64,000 bases of DNA from Lineus longissimus (GCF_910592395.1 NC_088313.1:16818437-16882436); one strand, 5' to 3'; shown: positions 1 through 13,547, numbered from the stretch's first letter. The notes: generated from the sequence alone by a model not told the origin. Program-made: numbers and translations.

Positions 1-3000
1 CTTTCTTCATTTCATCACATCTTCACGCATCACATTCTCTCTGTACCCCACACAATCACAGTCCTCCACAGTCACAATATGCAGAGCTGTAGACTGATAT
101 TTCCACCACCCAATATGAATCATGATTCCCCTAAGTGCTGTCAACAGTGCCAGACCATCAAATCAACCAACAAATATTTTTTGCAGAACATCTTGATGCA
201 TATTATCACTCACTTGCATGAAGAATCTAACACAAATCTAGGGGAAAATATCATGAAGAGGTTGTGCCAGAAATGAGAAAAGGTTTACAGGGCAATTGTC
301 ACTTATCTCATTCTGGTATGTACCGAATAGGTTTGTGTACTATAATACATCATAAAGCATGGCATCATCAGGCCAAGCAAGCGTCTATATGTACTGTATG
401 CATGTATGCTCTGCATCAGATGGAATAACATGTAGGTTTAAATCAGGGAGAGCCAAAAACATTGCGTTCCAAACAGCTGCAAATGGTCACTTTACAGCAG
501 GCCTACTCATAATCATTTATAAATATTACCCGCATTGAAAAAATGTTCAGTTTGTACTACCCTGGGAATACGATATTGCGGTCATAACCATATTGCACAT
601 GCAATTAATGTTGTGTGGTAATAAAGTTGGCGAAATTGATATTTGACTTGGTAAGTGGTGTATGCTCCAGTCTGAAGCTTACATGATAGTGGACATGCCG
701 AAAGGCGAAGAACCAACGACCTTCATGAGTGCAAAAAAACCTTTTTGGATGCTAGACATCTTTCGGTTGAACAAAAACAAGGAAGGGTTACAAAAACAAT
801 AGTGGGAAGAATTCCAGGTGAACTGATGCTCTCCCAATTGTCATAGGCCTACCTTGTGCTAATCAGGCACAGGTATGTTTGTCATCAAGCAGGCCAGCAG
901 CTCGTGCATATGAAACCATGTATTAAAAGTAAGATGTACCTATATCGATTTATCATGAACATGACGGCCTTCATCCTTCATTTTAGCATCTGTTTTCATG
1001 TGCATCATAACAACAATAGGTAGGCCTTAGCCTTCAATCCAGCGGCTTAGTCTTCGTCATAGATACTTTTGTTTTCTTACTAGCAGATTGCCTGATGTAC
1101 AGGGCATGATTCTAATGCACACCCCATGTTGTCCCTTGGGCACATAGTTCTGTTCTACATGCAGGCTAGGCTTACCTTTAGAATTTTGCGCAAAAGTGGC
1201 CAGGTTTCGAGGTAGGCCTACATATTACACACTAGCAGTAGCACCACCAGCTCAAGGTTATCCTTCCAAAACAACCAGTAAGTTAGTATTTTAGTACCCA
1301 AACTATACAATGTACTTATACATGTAAGCTACCTTGATTTGAAGCAGGTTCACACTTGGATTTCACAAAACAGTCCTGGGGGTAAAATCTTCTATCACTC
1401 AGTGACAATGGTTTATAGCTAGAGTATAAAAGTATGCATTGTGTTTCAACAATGCCTCAATATTTTTGAAAGACCTGATCAAACAGCAAGCATGTTGCCA
1501 ACCTGTTGTATATTGATAGGCCTGCATTTTCTCAGACTGAAATCTGGGCCACTGAACAAATATTGATGCTTGTACTCCTTTTGAAATCAGAATGAGAATA
1601 GGAATATTTGATGAGAAATTCAAATATCATACTTTATTATAATATGCCAACCAACAATGACATAAATCACTAGTAAAATGGGCCCTATACTGTTGTGGCC
1701 ACCAAAATAAAACAATGTACATTATGTATTGAGGATCTGTGTAAAACATTATGACAGTTGACACTATACTACTGGGTGTATACAACAACAACAATAGAAT
1801 TTGGTGCACAATCCACGAGACTGTCACAAGTGGCATATAGCCTTTTGCCCCCTCGGTGAGAAAAACATCCACGATAAAATTTAACACAACAATCAAACCA
1901 TTTCTTTTTTCTAACAGCAGTAACAACACAAGTTTACATTGTCAGTGGTAAGAGATGTCAGAGTGACGAACTTCTTTTTTAATGTGTCTGCAGGACACTG
2001 AATGATTCCTTCTCAGGATAACAATGATGAAATGTATCAGTTTTCTTCCTCAGCCATAGCAAAACGTGTTGTTTTTTTCATGTCAGGAAAGTAGCACAGT
2101 TGGCAGAGAGTGACACTTGCAACTAGGGAAACCATAACTCTTAGGCATACCATTGACTGCCTGGCCAAGCTAAACTTTTCATGTCGGAAGACTGAACTTC
2201 AAATCAAACCCATATTTGGTGTCGATAAGCTTAAAAATGTATATCCTATTTTTTGGCTTTATGTGCCAATATTCTGTATGAATAAAATTAGGCCATATAT
2301 TGTAAGCAAGATGATCATGTCCCTAGATAGATTTATGGCCGATATTTTCAAAGCGTGTGTTAAGGTTTTTCTAAAGAATGCCAAATGGAATGTATGACCC
2401 ATCCTTTCACTTTCTATTCATGATCCTGTGCATGTTATGACAAACTATGTGCTCATTTGAAAAATATACAAATATCACAAATTCAATGCCAAGAAGTATA
2501 ATTGACGCCTTATAAAAATGACATATAATCTATTAAAACTAAGCTTCTTTTTAGAGGCTTTTAAATTTAGATCAGGTCCTGTGCCAAAACCAGTTTTTAA
2601 AAAAACAAAGTTGGCATACTTTTTTTAAAGAGCAGTTTTAAAGAGCATACCACTCTTATTCATCCGCTTGCTACTTTCTATCCTGCTATTCTAGCTGCAC
2701 AAGGCAAGGCTATTAAAACAGAAAGCCAATGCACCAGGAAGGAAAAATCTGAAGCAATTAAAGCGAGAATGGCATGGCCCTTTGGCTTGCACAGGTAGAC
2801 CTATAGGTAGATAAACCACCCTGCAATAAAGCAGATTGCATGTCCTTGACCTTGGAATGGGCAAACCGATCATGAAAGCCTGGAAACCCAAGGAACTGAT
2901 CAGGTTTGGAGATGGTTTGATCTCCAAGTTGAATTGATAGGAGATCTAGGCGGACGGCCGAGCAGACAGCTTGATAAGTCACGCCTGAGAGAGATTTCTA

Positions 3001-6000
3001 CTTTCAAACTCAAAGATCGTATTTGATCAGTTATCTATCACCTGGACAAAATTAGGTTGTGCGATTTTGAGATAAATCTATTCTGATCATCAAATAAGAA
3101 AATCTGTGTTAGTTGTATAAATATAGGACAAAAGCTATTGTCAAATCTCCAATCTGTTGGTCCGAAACTCAGCTGCCCTTTCCACTGGGCCGTTGGAACA
3201 TGCGCCAAACTTGGCACACGCCAAATGCCATGACAAGAGGCTCGTGCAGAACTGAATTCAATAGACCACTTAAAATTTGTGGACCAATCTGATCCTCGAC
3301 AACAAAAGCAATGTTCAGCAGCAATTCAGTGCATTTTCAATTGGTGACAAAGGAGTCATTCTGATCTGACCTGGAGTAGGGCTGTATTTAGAAAGGCTGC
3401 AGGGTAATAGCCAGCAATCGGATACAAGGACTGTGGTGGGAACAAAATGCCTGTGACCTGGCGCGGTTGGCTCTGATTAAGAACCCAAACACAAAAGCAG
3501 TTGCCGAATACACTCCTGCCATTTTCGGTGGCACGTGGCAGCCTCCTCTCGCGGATGAATGGATGCTCCATTTTGCAATTTATTCTTTACCCTTACTTAA
3601 AATTCATGGCTGATGAATCTATTTCATGCATCACAATGCAAACATCTGCAGACCAACTGTGGGGAGTAGCCCTGGCACACTTTCCAAGATAAAACCCTTC
3701 ATTCTTGAACTGAGAATTCCAAACAGACAAAAACACTGTCATAATGATCACCTGTGATAATTATGGTGTGACAAGAAGGAATGGATACACCGTGTGGTGC
3801 GAGAGTGGAGAATAAAGGATTCTTGTGAGGACCACATGGTCGATACACGTTGGACCTTTTTTCAACAGACACGAGCCTGTAGTTCTAGCCACTAGACAGT
3901 ACACCATAAGCAGAATAATCAATTAGCAGAATTCGACAGATCAGCTTTGCAAAACTGAATCTTGACCATGAAGTTCAGCATATAGCCATGAATTCCTAGT
4001 TCTTATTGTGCTGAAAAATGTCTAATTCAATCTTTAATTTCAGCTTTCCTCGTCATTTCAACTTCACACATGTTTAAAAATCCTTCTGGAATCATGGAGA
4101 TAGCTGCTTACCACACATTTTACTCGCTCTGCTGAGCAGTGCCCAAGACAGAAGTCACTACCCTCAGCATTTAGTTTATTCCATGTCAACTTTTAACGTG
4201 CACATGAAACCTGTATCAAATCTGTTTCGTGTCTCCCCCTTTCCTTTGTATTCACCACCTCATTTTTATGTAACACCCAATCAATATCGTGTGGTTGTTT
4301 CATTCACTTGCGAGCAATGCTAGCCGTGCACACTGCGCTCAAACTTGCTACTGCTATAGTGCTAGCGGATCACTGCCGTGTTGCTATGACGTCAATCCGT
4401 GTTGTACAAAGGTATGATAACAAAATGGATAATGCAATATGGAGGAAGATTGCCTTTGGTGGTATGTACTTTGTGATGGACAATATTTGCATCGTATAGT
4501 TTGCTGACGTCTGTCGCAGGAATAAGATGTGTGCTTTTTTCAATCTACGCTAACATAATTTAACAAAAACATAATTATATGTTGAAAGGTCCAAAGTGAC
4601 AACATATGTGCACTTCACTCATCCCTGCAACAGAATTCAGAGAAGCAAAGATTTACTAGACCAAAGTTCGTGGCAAATACTAAAATGATTCTCTTCGAGC
4701 TAAGATTGTTAACGCTCAAGGTACGCATTTCAAATAGACGAGTTGCCTTTGGGATACTGGCCAATGTTATAATAGTCCATTGTTGTTACATTCCCCAAAA
4801 TAGCCATCTGTCCTTGACACTCACAGTCAATTTCATTTGTAAAAGGGCAAGTTCATCACGTTTTTTCGAGCAATACACAAAGCTCAATGCATTCATTGAG
4901 GATGAAGTCAAGAGAACAATCCTCGTTTTATATTTATAGACCATTCGTGAATACAGCACCACAAAGGTGAGAATGCCAAACCCTTATAAAATTTCAACAA
5001 GAAATAGAATTGAGCGTGATGCAATGCGAAATTATCAACCATTCTATTTTTTAATCAAATTTAGAAACAGAATTTGCGTGACAATTGTGTAAAGAGTTAG
5101 CACTAGCAGACCGATGCAATTGATCTTATTTTTGAAATTCATCGATAGGAGCAGAAAAGTACAGCACTCTTTCATTTGGATTGACACGTGATACATCATA
5201 CAATCATTATAAATAAGTAAACCAAATTCAATCGATCGATTGCCATCGTCGAACAACAATACTCTGTAGTAACGATCTGCTGAGCCCGAGTTCGTCCTCC
5301 TACATGCACATCCACTCGTATCCCGATCACCTCATTTTGAGGTCAAGGTCACATAACGGTAATGTTTACATACAGAGAGGAGGAAATCAATACTTATGGA
5401 GGGATTCATGGTTACTGGCTGCCACTCTGTTATTTGGTATACAACATTGACACAGGATTGAATTTTACTGCCTGAAGGCAAGCAGTTGCCACTCTTCTTG
5501 GTGTCAGTGAGAATTTCGGAAAAAGTTAGTACTTGGGGGAGGAAGAGGGGTACCTAATAATGTGTAATCATACTATACAGGCTGGTGGCTAGTACCACTC
5601 AATATGCTTACTGGCTTACTAGATTAAATTTGACACTTATATGTTTCTGAATAAAAGAGGCTTAATAATAATATTGCTAACAGCTAATCCTATATTTGAG
5701 TTTGCAGGGACTCTTGATTGAAAACCTTTACAGGTTTTTTAAACTTGAACCCTGGATTAGCCCAACAAATCTCGGATAGTTGGCAATGGTACAGAGAACT
5801 GGGAAATGATTTTTAAGGTCACACCTGATTACATAGGTGGTGATAGCAGCATACATGTACTTACTGCACTACATTTTTCGGCCTAGCCAATGGTGTCAGT
5901 TTTCACTTGTTAGCCTACATTGAAGACTGAGCCCTTGGATACATAAATTTAAAACACCACAAAAATGAAACTGAAGGGTATTGTCATGACTCATAAGTGT

Positions 6001-7586
6001 CGAAAGAGCGGCAAATCTCAGCTTGCATCAAAATTTGCATCTGAAAACTCTCCTACCCAGATGACACGTGACCTGTATATAGAGGATTCCTATTTCCACC
6101 TGATGGTCCCAAATATAAAAGATTTTGGCAATGAAAATCAGCGGTTGTCTGTGGCTGGGTGCACAAGGTCTATTGTCCATCCACGTTTCTGCTCTGGATC
6201 TGTGAATGATGCTCCAATTCTTCCCATTATTACCTGAGGGTTCCTGAACCATTCTCAAGGATGATTGTTGCCATGTGCCAAATTTAGCCAATGCCACTTC
6301 ATAAGGTGCGATTACACAAAGCTATGTTTCTTTCAAACAGTTGGATTTGGCGCACAAATTCCTTGTTCGTTTTATTGTGTAACATTTTTCAACATTTCAA
6401 AGTTGCAGACCAATGAAATCTTATTGCACTTGGCACTTGCCATGAAATAGGTTGATGTCAATGATGACACTGGAAGCTGGAGCATGGGCAGTGGTCACCA
6501 AGTAGTGACATGAATTTCAGCGTTTTCAGAGTTGAGGATGAGATATTAAAAGGCGGCTGTGCAACAAAAACCATCATCATCAACTGTTTCAATGACAATA
6601 ATGGGGGTACATGTATATGTAAAATGCAATCCTTCTGTATGAATTGAATGAAGGCTTTGTGTCCAAACAACATGTGCAGTGTCCCCCGTGAAACAAAGGC
6701 GGAACAGTTGATCTCTCTGACATCAATCAACACACGGTACAGGCACTCATTCGCTACTTTCATGCATACCATAAAGTAAAACCAAAACACATTCATGAAA
6801 TTATTGATTTGTAGTCGCTTTCATAATGAGAAACATGGAATTCAATATCATGCAATGCCACATCACAGAGCTGTCACACTCTCAATCATTTCCCATTCAT
6901 ATTCTCCAGAAGGACCATTCTGATTGGTACTCCTCCTGTCTTCATGGTTTGGATTTAATTCAACAAGCAGTAATGGGGAAATTGGAGAAATAAATCAATA
7001 TCATACCAACTAAACAGCAACAACAAGCAGTACTGTGTATGCAGTATGACTATTGTTCAAAGAAAACCTGTGAGTACATACATCATTTTTGCAAACATGT
7101 ACTATGTACAACTGGCTGTGCAGTATTTTTTACAGAAAAATCTACATAATTTGCTATAATGTTAGGGCTTTGGCCTACCATCGTTCCCATATCAAAATAT
7201 TGGCCAACCTTCCGTCTTTCTAAACTGTAGTTGCAACACCATTTTCTATCCTTGTTCAAAATGTCATGACCTGGTCAAAAGTTCAGCATAGGCTTGATTA
7301 TTGCATGAAACAGGTTGTAATGTTGGCGTAAGCAATTACTCTTTTTCATGTAATACCATCCAGGGTAGCCAGCCGAAGTTCTGACCTTTGGCTTTGCTGC
7401 AATACCTTGCACTTGGCTCAAGTCTAGTTCTCAAGAGAAGAGATGGCAACATTCAGCGATTCATAAACATTCTCCCATTCAATGTCACACAGTCATTCAA
7501 ATAGACGTGAAACTGTTATGGACTATTTCATGGAACATTTTTCACACCGTCTAAAAGAAATAATTCTTGGAAATCAAGATACTCAC
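1..7586. other. Left flank with no recognised gene
   Basis: No reading frame here resembles a known family. The longest open frames (about 100 codons at 1627-1929 and 6458-6796 on the minus strand) are low-complexity or lack protein-like composition. The missing last exon of the MXD gene, which is transcribed leftwards into this stretch, should lie here or beyond the window edge, but I could not find its usual acidic 'DVDVE' motif. Only scattered AT-rich sequence and short repeats are visible. Confidence 0.5.
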
Positions 7587-10500
7587 CAGATTCCCCTGAT
7601 TCCGATGTAAATGAATTAGTAGAAGATGTGGACGTTGTAGTGGAGTTGCTGCATTCACTAATACTGCGTTCATTTCGCACACGATATGCTAAATTTTGCT
7701 CATTCAAGAGTTGTTCTAACCTTCGACGGAGGTACCGCTGTTCCCGATGCAAGTTTTCTTTCACCGAAGATTGCTTTTTTTCTTTATCCTCTAAAATCTG
7801 AAAGTAGATACATAGAAATGGGTAAAAAATCTTCCCAATAAGATTAAAGTGACTTGACATTAACACGGGTTGAAACTTTCTTTTAAGAATTCTTAAAAGT
7901 CTATTTTTAGAATCTCTCAAAACTAGGAAGGACTTGATTTTCTTTGTTGTTTACTAAAATGCAGTTCTTGTTTACAGATCTTTGCATCACCTGATTCTAT
8001 TTTTAGCCATACGTGTACACCTTCATGTAACCTCATTCTTTTCTGAAAAAACCACAACCTGGATTTATTACATGATATTATTAGCCACTGTATTTGAAAT
8101 AAATTAAGGCCTGCACCAGCTATGCAAAGCTCACCAGTGGACAAGCTAAATCTGTAAACGGTCTTCAGAGCTAGGGGACCCCCCCCCAGGAGTCATCAAT
8201 CACAAGTCGACTGCACATGACCAAGGTCAATGAATATCACAGATAATGCACACTTCTGCCTGTGGCCCAAATAAACAAAATTTAGGAACAAGTTTTTTTG
8301 ACACACTTGACTGTGAGTACAGCAGATGTTCAGGCCCAGCATAGACCATAACCTACATTTTTATAGGCTCTCAGACAAGGACTGAGTATAGGCCTACATA
8401 GACTTGTCATGACTGGACTACTCAAATATCAATAATATGACCAGCCCTGACTGGTATGTAGGTCTGGTCACCTTTGATTTTGCTTACTGACTATGAATAA
8501 GCGTAGTGACTTGTTTGATATAAATCAATAAGACAAACTGAAGGAATGGCACCGGCAAGCCCTCCCTGCCAATTTTCTATTTGGGAGGGAGGGGGTAGAC
8601 AAGCGTTTCCTACAATCGACAAACTAATAACTCATTCTCAGAGGATATCTACCTGATGTAGGTTTCTATCTACATTATAAACTACAGTGATACACATAGC
8701 GCCACTAGACAATGAATCCCAACCACCAAGGCAGGGAACTCATTGTGAACATTTAGCGCCAAGAATGAAATAATATGGATCAATGCTGTTACTAGGGTTA
8801 CTGACTTTTAAGTGTGCCATCCAGCACTGTACTGTGCGGCCAGGGGGACCCTATTGTTCACCATAGGGAAGACAAGTGTCACTGTTTGAGTGTAGTAAAG
8901 TAAAAGATATTGGAGCCAGAATTTTGGAGGGAAAACATCATTCATATTCAGCTGTGGGCAAACCACATTGTTACAATAGTCAACACTGGATCTGGAAGAC
9001 ACAATTTAGCCATTGGAATGCATTTGGAAGTTCTTGCAAAGCAATTGGCTTGAATTGGCTGTTCATCACCGTTGGTGATGTTTTGATGAGAGTCAACGAG
9101 ATATGCTTAGACTCAGAGGACAATATACAAACCTTTATGAAAGACTTGGCTTTGGTCAATAATCCTAACGTTGTATGTCGATTTGACTCAGCCGTCAGTG
9201 GCACCATATCTTTTAACCCTTCAAGGCAGTGACGGAGATGGGCTCGCCTGTAAGAGCAATAAATTACATGACATTCCGTTACCCATAATCCATTCTGCCA
9301 TTCAGCATTCAACACCTACAGTAACATTTGACTTGTCTAAACAAACTGACTAAAAACAATCTGCACCCATGCAGTGCCATGGTAACCAAATATATTGTCA
9401 TCGGGCTTCATGTGCAGAAAGTAGCGCAAGTCCTCAGTGTGAACATCTTGTGTGGGTAAATGTACATGTAATTGTAATATCATAATCATATGGTAATATT
9501 ATGCCATTGTGGAGAAAAGAATACCATCATGGATTCATGGAAGGTAAGATGGTACACTTATAGCCCCAGTACATAAAAAGCCATTTTTATTGATTATGCA
9601 CTGAACTGCATCCTATATCAAGAACGTATGAGCAACGGAGCATGAAGCAAACATGGTATACAATAAAGACCTGTGTTACCAGTAACCTAGATAACTTCAT
9701 TGGTGCCATGTGAACAGGCCAGGCGGCAAGAATGGATTGGACAGTGCATGTCAACAATAGGAAAGGACATGGTTGGAAGGTTGATTGTTTCCAAGGAGTT
9801 CTGGAGCCAAAACAGGGCAGTTTGTTCTCTCGCCCCAACCTGCACAGCATTTTAAGAAATTTTAGCCAACTGTCTCTCAGGTGAGACTGATCTGGTACAC
9901 TGATCTTTTGAAGGGCAAGCTAAAGGTAACATCGGTAAAAGAGATCTACCTACATATATTTAGAATGGGAAATACTCACCTATTTTTTTCTAATTCATTA
10001 TGTGTAGACCTGAAAAGGACAACAGAACATTGTGAGATTACCAATTTTGGAAATTGGCAAAGAAAAGGGCAGGGAATAAGGGAAGGGTTCAGCACCCCAT
10101 GTTTAAACTTACACCTCCGAGGAATAGGGTGCTGCACCCTTATTTTCATCAACCAGAAACACAGTCAATTTTTCCGAGGCCGAGGTCATGTGTTTCTCAC
10201 TTTCTGTTAACACCACCATAATGAAAAAGGCCTCTAGATCTATGCACTTAATTGGGAACAACGTTTACAAACACGTTGCGTCATGTCACGTTACAGTAGT
10301 GAAAATGCATGTTGACGTGACGACGGCCAATGTATTGTAAACGTTGTTCCCATAAATGGCATAATCCCAATCAATTTCATGAATCTATAGGCCTACTCCA
10401 AATGCCGCAATGAACGATGGGCCCTTCATATGTGTCATGATGTACAGGCTACATGTGACCATTTAACGTAGTGAGATATTGTATCGCCTCATAGGGGAAG

Positions 10501-11333
10501 ACATAGTGCGCAATACGCCGCTGGTCGTAAATGACAGACGACGCACGAGAAAGGGTACCGTAATCCATCACATGAATTTCTGAAATTATGTTTTTCCTAA
10601 GGGAAGTATTCCACAGTCCGGAAAAAACAATGCTGAATTTCACCAAAAACGGATGAATCATGATTGAAAATGAAAGATGAAAATTGGAAAGGCCATTAGA
10701 AAATCCAACTCAGTACTGCATGACGCACTTCACGATCCCTCCCATCAATCATGGCGACGCCAGTGCCGGTCGATACGTCATGATACACGGTCATCTTTCA
10801 ACAAAAACGCTATTATATCCTCTCTAATATTCCAATAAAGCGAAACGAACTTGAGAATGATACATCATGTAAATAATGGTGCTTTCAGAGTTCTAACTAA
10901 TCCACAGGTTTTGGAGAACAAGCTATTTGAAATCAGTTGTTTTCATTGCCCTGGTTGCGCGATCAGCTGACATGGCAAATGCTGATCAACAACAAAATGT
11001 AAACACAAAACAACCACGCAAACGCCACCGTTTTGAAGGAACATACCTATTTCCCTGAGATTTCTTTGACTTAATTTTCCTTCTACAAATGTCATCTGGC
11101 ATTGGGAGGGTTGAAGCGTATCCATGTTCCGCTTCTGCAAGGAAATATAATCCAGATTTTAGAGTCGCGTTCTTTACAAACGAAATGCCACTTTTTCTGA
11201 CACTGACAGTGCAACGTGGCAGGAAGGCGATAACATCACGAAATAAACAGGATTTTCACAAAACTGCGATCAACCTACCTCGATCCCTCCTCTCTATATA
11301 TTCAGCAGCCTGTAGTAAAGCAGCAATACTCAT
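7587..11333 (-). CDS. MXD: MAX dimerization protein (MXD/MAD family), five exons, 3' end not found
   Basis: Bhlh-zip transcriptional repressor that pairs with MAX, binds E-boxes and recruits SIN3 to oppose MYC in the nucleus. CDS exons: 11333-11279, 11134-11047, 10009-9980, 9247-9133 and 7797-7587; each join has AG/GT sites and keeps frame (499 nt, 166 codons plus one base). Exon 1 encodes the SIN3-interaction helix [18 protein letters not shown]. Exon 2 gives the family's [10 protein letters not shown] linker and a lysine/arginine-rich stretch. The 30-nt exon 3 encodes STHNELEKN, the start of the basic region. Exon 4 encodes the rest of bHLH ([17 protein letters not shown], then [14 protein letters not shown]; residues 49-96). 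Exon 5 is the zipper (ILEDKEKK...[13 protein letters not shown]) followed by a Ser/Thr-rich tail. The exon-5 donor (G|GTGAGT, 7587/7586) shows at least one more exon to the left, expected to hold the acidic C-terminus. Start chosen because the SID begins at the initiator Met in the family. Which MXD paralogue cannot be decided. Confidence 0.93.
10254..10351. repeat. Fold-back element in MXD intron 2
   Basis: A 17-bp perfect inverted repeat, 10254-10270 (gggaacaacgtttacaa) and 10335-10351, encloses about 64 bp whose halves are also partly complementary (cgtcatgtcacgtt against a gacgtgacgacg stretch). This is typical of a small non-autonomous fold-back element. It lies between MXD exons 2 and 3 and does not touch a splice site. 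Confidence 0.7.
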
Positions 11334-11655
11334 ATTTGCGTTGATTTAGATTGAAAATCCCGTGGAAAAATGAACGAATTATTATGTGAACCCCAGTAGA
11401 TCCGTCTGCGTTCGCTGCGATCTCAGCTCTGGATTGAAGTGCGGCACGTCAGGGCAAATGCCAATCATTTGTTTACAACAAATTTACATAATAGAAATCT
11501 AGGTCACGCAACACGATTTGCGATTGGCTGAGGGACATAATAAGATGTAAATAGTTTATTTCGACCAATCAGAGTATCTGTTGTTTATTTAGGCGAAGGA
11601 TCCACGTGGTTTAACAACGCCCAACAATAGTAACGAAATGAGATAATCACATCGA
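11334..11655 (-). promoter_or_regulatory. Probable 5' UTR and promoter region of MXD
   Basis: Sequence directly upstream of the MXD start codon. It is less AT-rich than the surroundings near 11395-11460 and contains a canonical E-box CACGTG at 11603-11608, about 270 bp upstream of the ATG. MYC/MAX/MXD dimers bind CACGTG, so autoregulation is possible, but the same hexamer occurs several times elsewhere in the window (for example near 5186, 6065 and 50625), so this is weak evidence. No TATA box is clear. Confidence 0.35.
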
Positions 11656-11725
11656 TGATAGCTTCTTCTGGTATAACTTGTCCTTAACATTGATAGCTTC
11701 TTCTGGTATAACTTGTCCTTAACAT
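11656..11725. repeat. 35-bp tandem duplication
   Basis: Two exact adjacent copies of a 35-bp unit starting tgatagcttcttctggtata, at 11656-11690 and 11691-11725. Identity is complete, which suggests a recent duplication or an assembly artefact. Confidence 0.9.
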
Positions 11726-12306
11726 TGAAAACTTTGGAAAGTAAACATGTCGAATTGATTTTGTCAGTTATCAGTGGTGTTAGCGGCGAATGAAACTCAC
11801 TACAACGTGTACAAAATGTGTGAAGAAGTAAACAGCGTCAATATTTTCCACATTTGCCGGGACTACCAGTTATTGCCCTCAATAAAAGGTGGCAGCATAG
11901 ACAATTGACCTGCAACGTACCTGAAACGTATGGGGTCAACACCATGAGACTAATGCCGAGAGAATTTGCACCACATATAAAGGTCGTGGTAAGTAAGTAA
12001 GTTTCGATAAAGATCTGTGATCTAACGGTCAGCAGAACCATGTTTGGGGTTCATGGAATAATTCGCCGTAAAAAGGGGGAATTTCCACCCAAAAAGGGGT
12101 AATTTTTAATTTTAATTTAAGTCATCGCGTAGATCCACTTTTTAGGCTCAGATGGCCCAGCTGGGATCCTGTCAAAATCATTATACCTGGGGCTGATGAG
12201 GAAACGCACGAAACTCCACAGGGTGGCCCAGGGTCCCTTGCACAATAGAATTCTATTACTGTATGTATCCATTGTGTGAGGGAAAATAATTCTGGGCCAC
12301 CCTGCA

Positions 12307-12395
12307 GTACATGAACTTGTCACCCTGTTCAAAGACATCGGAGCGAAAGTGAAAAACGAGGACATTTCTGTTTTCCACCGCAACGGGCCTGTGTA
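12307..12395 (+). pseudogene. Possible retroelement ORF1 fragment
   Basis: An in-frame stretch reads VHELVTLFKDIGAK then VKNEDISVFHRNG. The pattern 'VKxEDISVxHRxG' resembles a segment common in ORF1-like proteins of invertebrate non-LTR retroelements, recalled from general knowledge of such fragments. It runs straight into the minisatellite at 12443 and no other retroelement domain is visible nearby. Short length makes the call tentative. Confidence 0.3.
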
Positions 12396-12442
12396 TTTTA
12401 CCGTCGCTCTATATTGTTACCTCCTTGCTCCAGAAATGATGC

Positions 12443-12678
12443 TGCCACAACCAGACCTGATAATACAGCATATGCTGTCACAACCAGACCTGATAGACAG
12501 GAGGTGCTGACACAACCAGACCTGAGGAGATTGCAGATGCTGTCACAACCAGATCTGATAGACAGGAGTTGCGGACACAACCAGACCGAGGAGATTGCAG
12601 ATACTGTCACAACCAGACCTGATGAGATTGAAGTACCGGTACTGTCACAACCAGACCTGGCGAGATAACAAATGCTGT
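12443..12678. repeat. Minisatellite, about 32-bp unit with higher-order alternation
   Basis: Seven copies of a unit beginning with the core cacaaccagacctga, spaced 31-38 bp. Copies alternate between a 'gatagacaggag' type and a 'gaggagattgcagat' type, giving a higher-order period of about 64 bp. Long open frames on both strands here (84 and 97 codons) are products of the repeat and should not be taken as genes. Confidence 0.9.
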
Positions 12679-13547
12679 GCTGCTTGTCCACAACATAGGC
12701 CCCTTCTTTTAAAAAGGGCTATGTATGGTAACTGAAGGACAATATTTGCACACCTAAGCTAAAGAGATTAAAGTAGGCCTACATAATATGGCGTAGGCGT
12801 GGATTTACTTATATGTTCCGTTGATATTAATTGAATTCTCTCCTGACTAAACAGAGTTTTGTGTCAATGATAATCAGCTCATCAAGTAGATGAAAAATCC
12901 TTGGCATGGTGGTCAAGATGATTGTAATAGTGTATAATGCAAAGGTCAGCCTAGACTTTCCCATTCAGCCCTCAAGACACACCCTCAAGAAGGTTTTTTT
13001 TAGAAGGTGACTTTATATTGATTCTAGATATTCAAAGTTGTTAATAAGCTCCTCATTGAGATTTGATTGAGAATTTCTTCTACAAGATACTTTCTGTTAC
13101 CAATGACGCGCAATAACGAACTTGATATTAAAGCAAGATTTAGATAATCTGTGTCAGTTGAGAGGCAGAGCACATGTCAGAGTCCCATGGCCATGATGTC
13201 ACAAATAACGAAATGGAAATTACAATCTCAAAGCCTTGTATGTCAAGATGTGGTATAACGCTGCTAACAAAGACCCCTTATAATTGGAAGATAGAACCCG
13301 GCTGTACAAGAAATCCTTATCTGATATATCAGTCAATAAACATGTCATCTGCCAAATTGTTGATTTTCTTGAAACAGCAATCTATACCTGGTAGTGTATG
13401 TAGACACTGTCTGAAAAATCCAAGAATAACAAAGACCAGCTATCCTCATTTTCAATGCATTAACTTCAGGGGTAAAAAAGTGACAATTCCATTTGTTCAC
13501 ACTATTTAGTAATTAATTGGCTCGGCATAGATTTCCATGCAAAGAGT

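Noticed and set aside
5200-5345. Minus-strand stretch reading VDVHVGG as the missing MXD C-terminal exon
   Set aside because: It lacks the acidic context and a good acceptor in the needed phase; resemblance is limited to three residues.
12414-12691. Long open frames on both strands as a possible repeat protein gene
   Set aside because: Both frames are explained by the minisatellite unit lacking stops; there is no flanking coding signal.
13174-13509. 111-codon plus-strand open frame
   Set aside because: No family resemblance, no splice or promoter context, and composition like translated AT-rich noncoding DNA.
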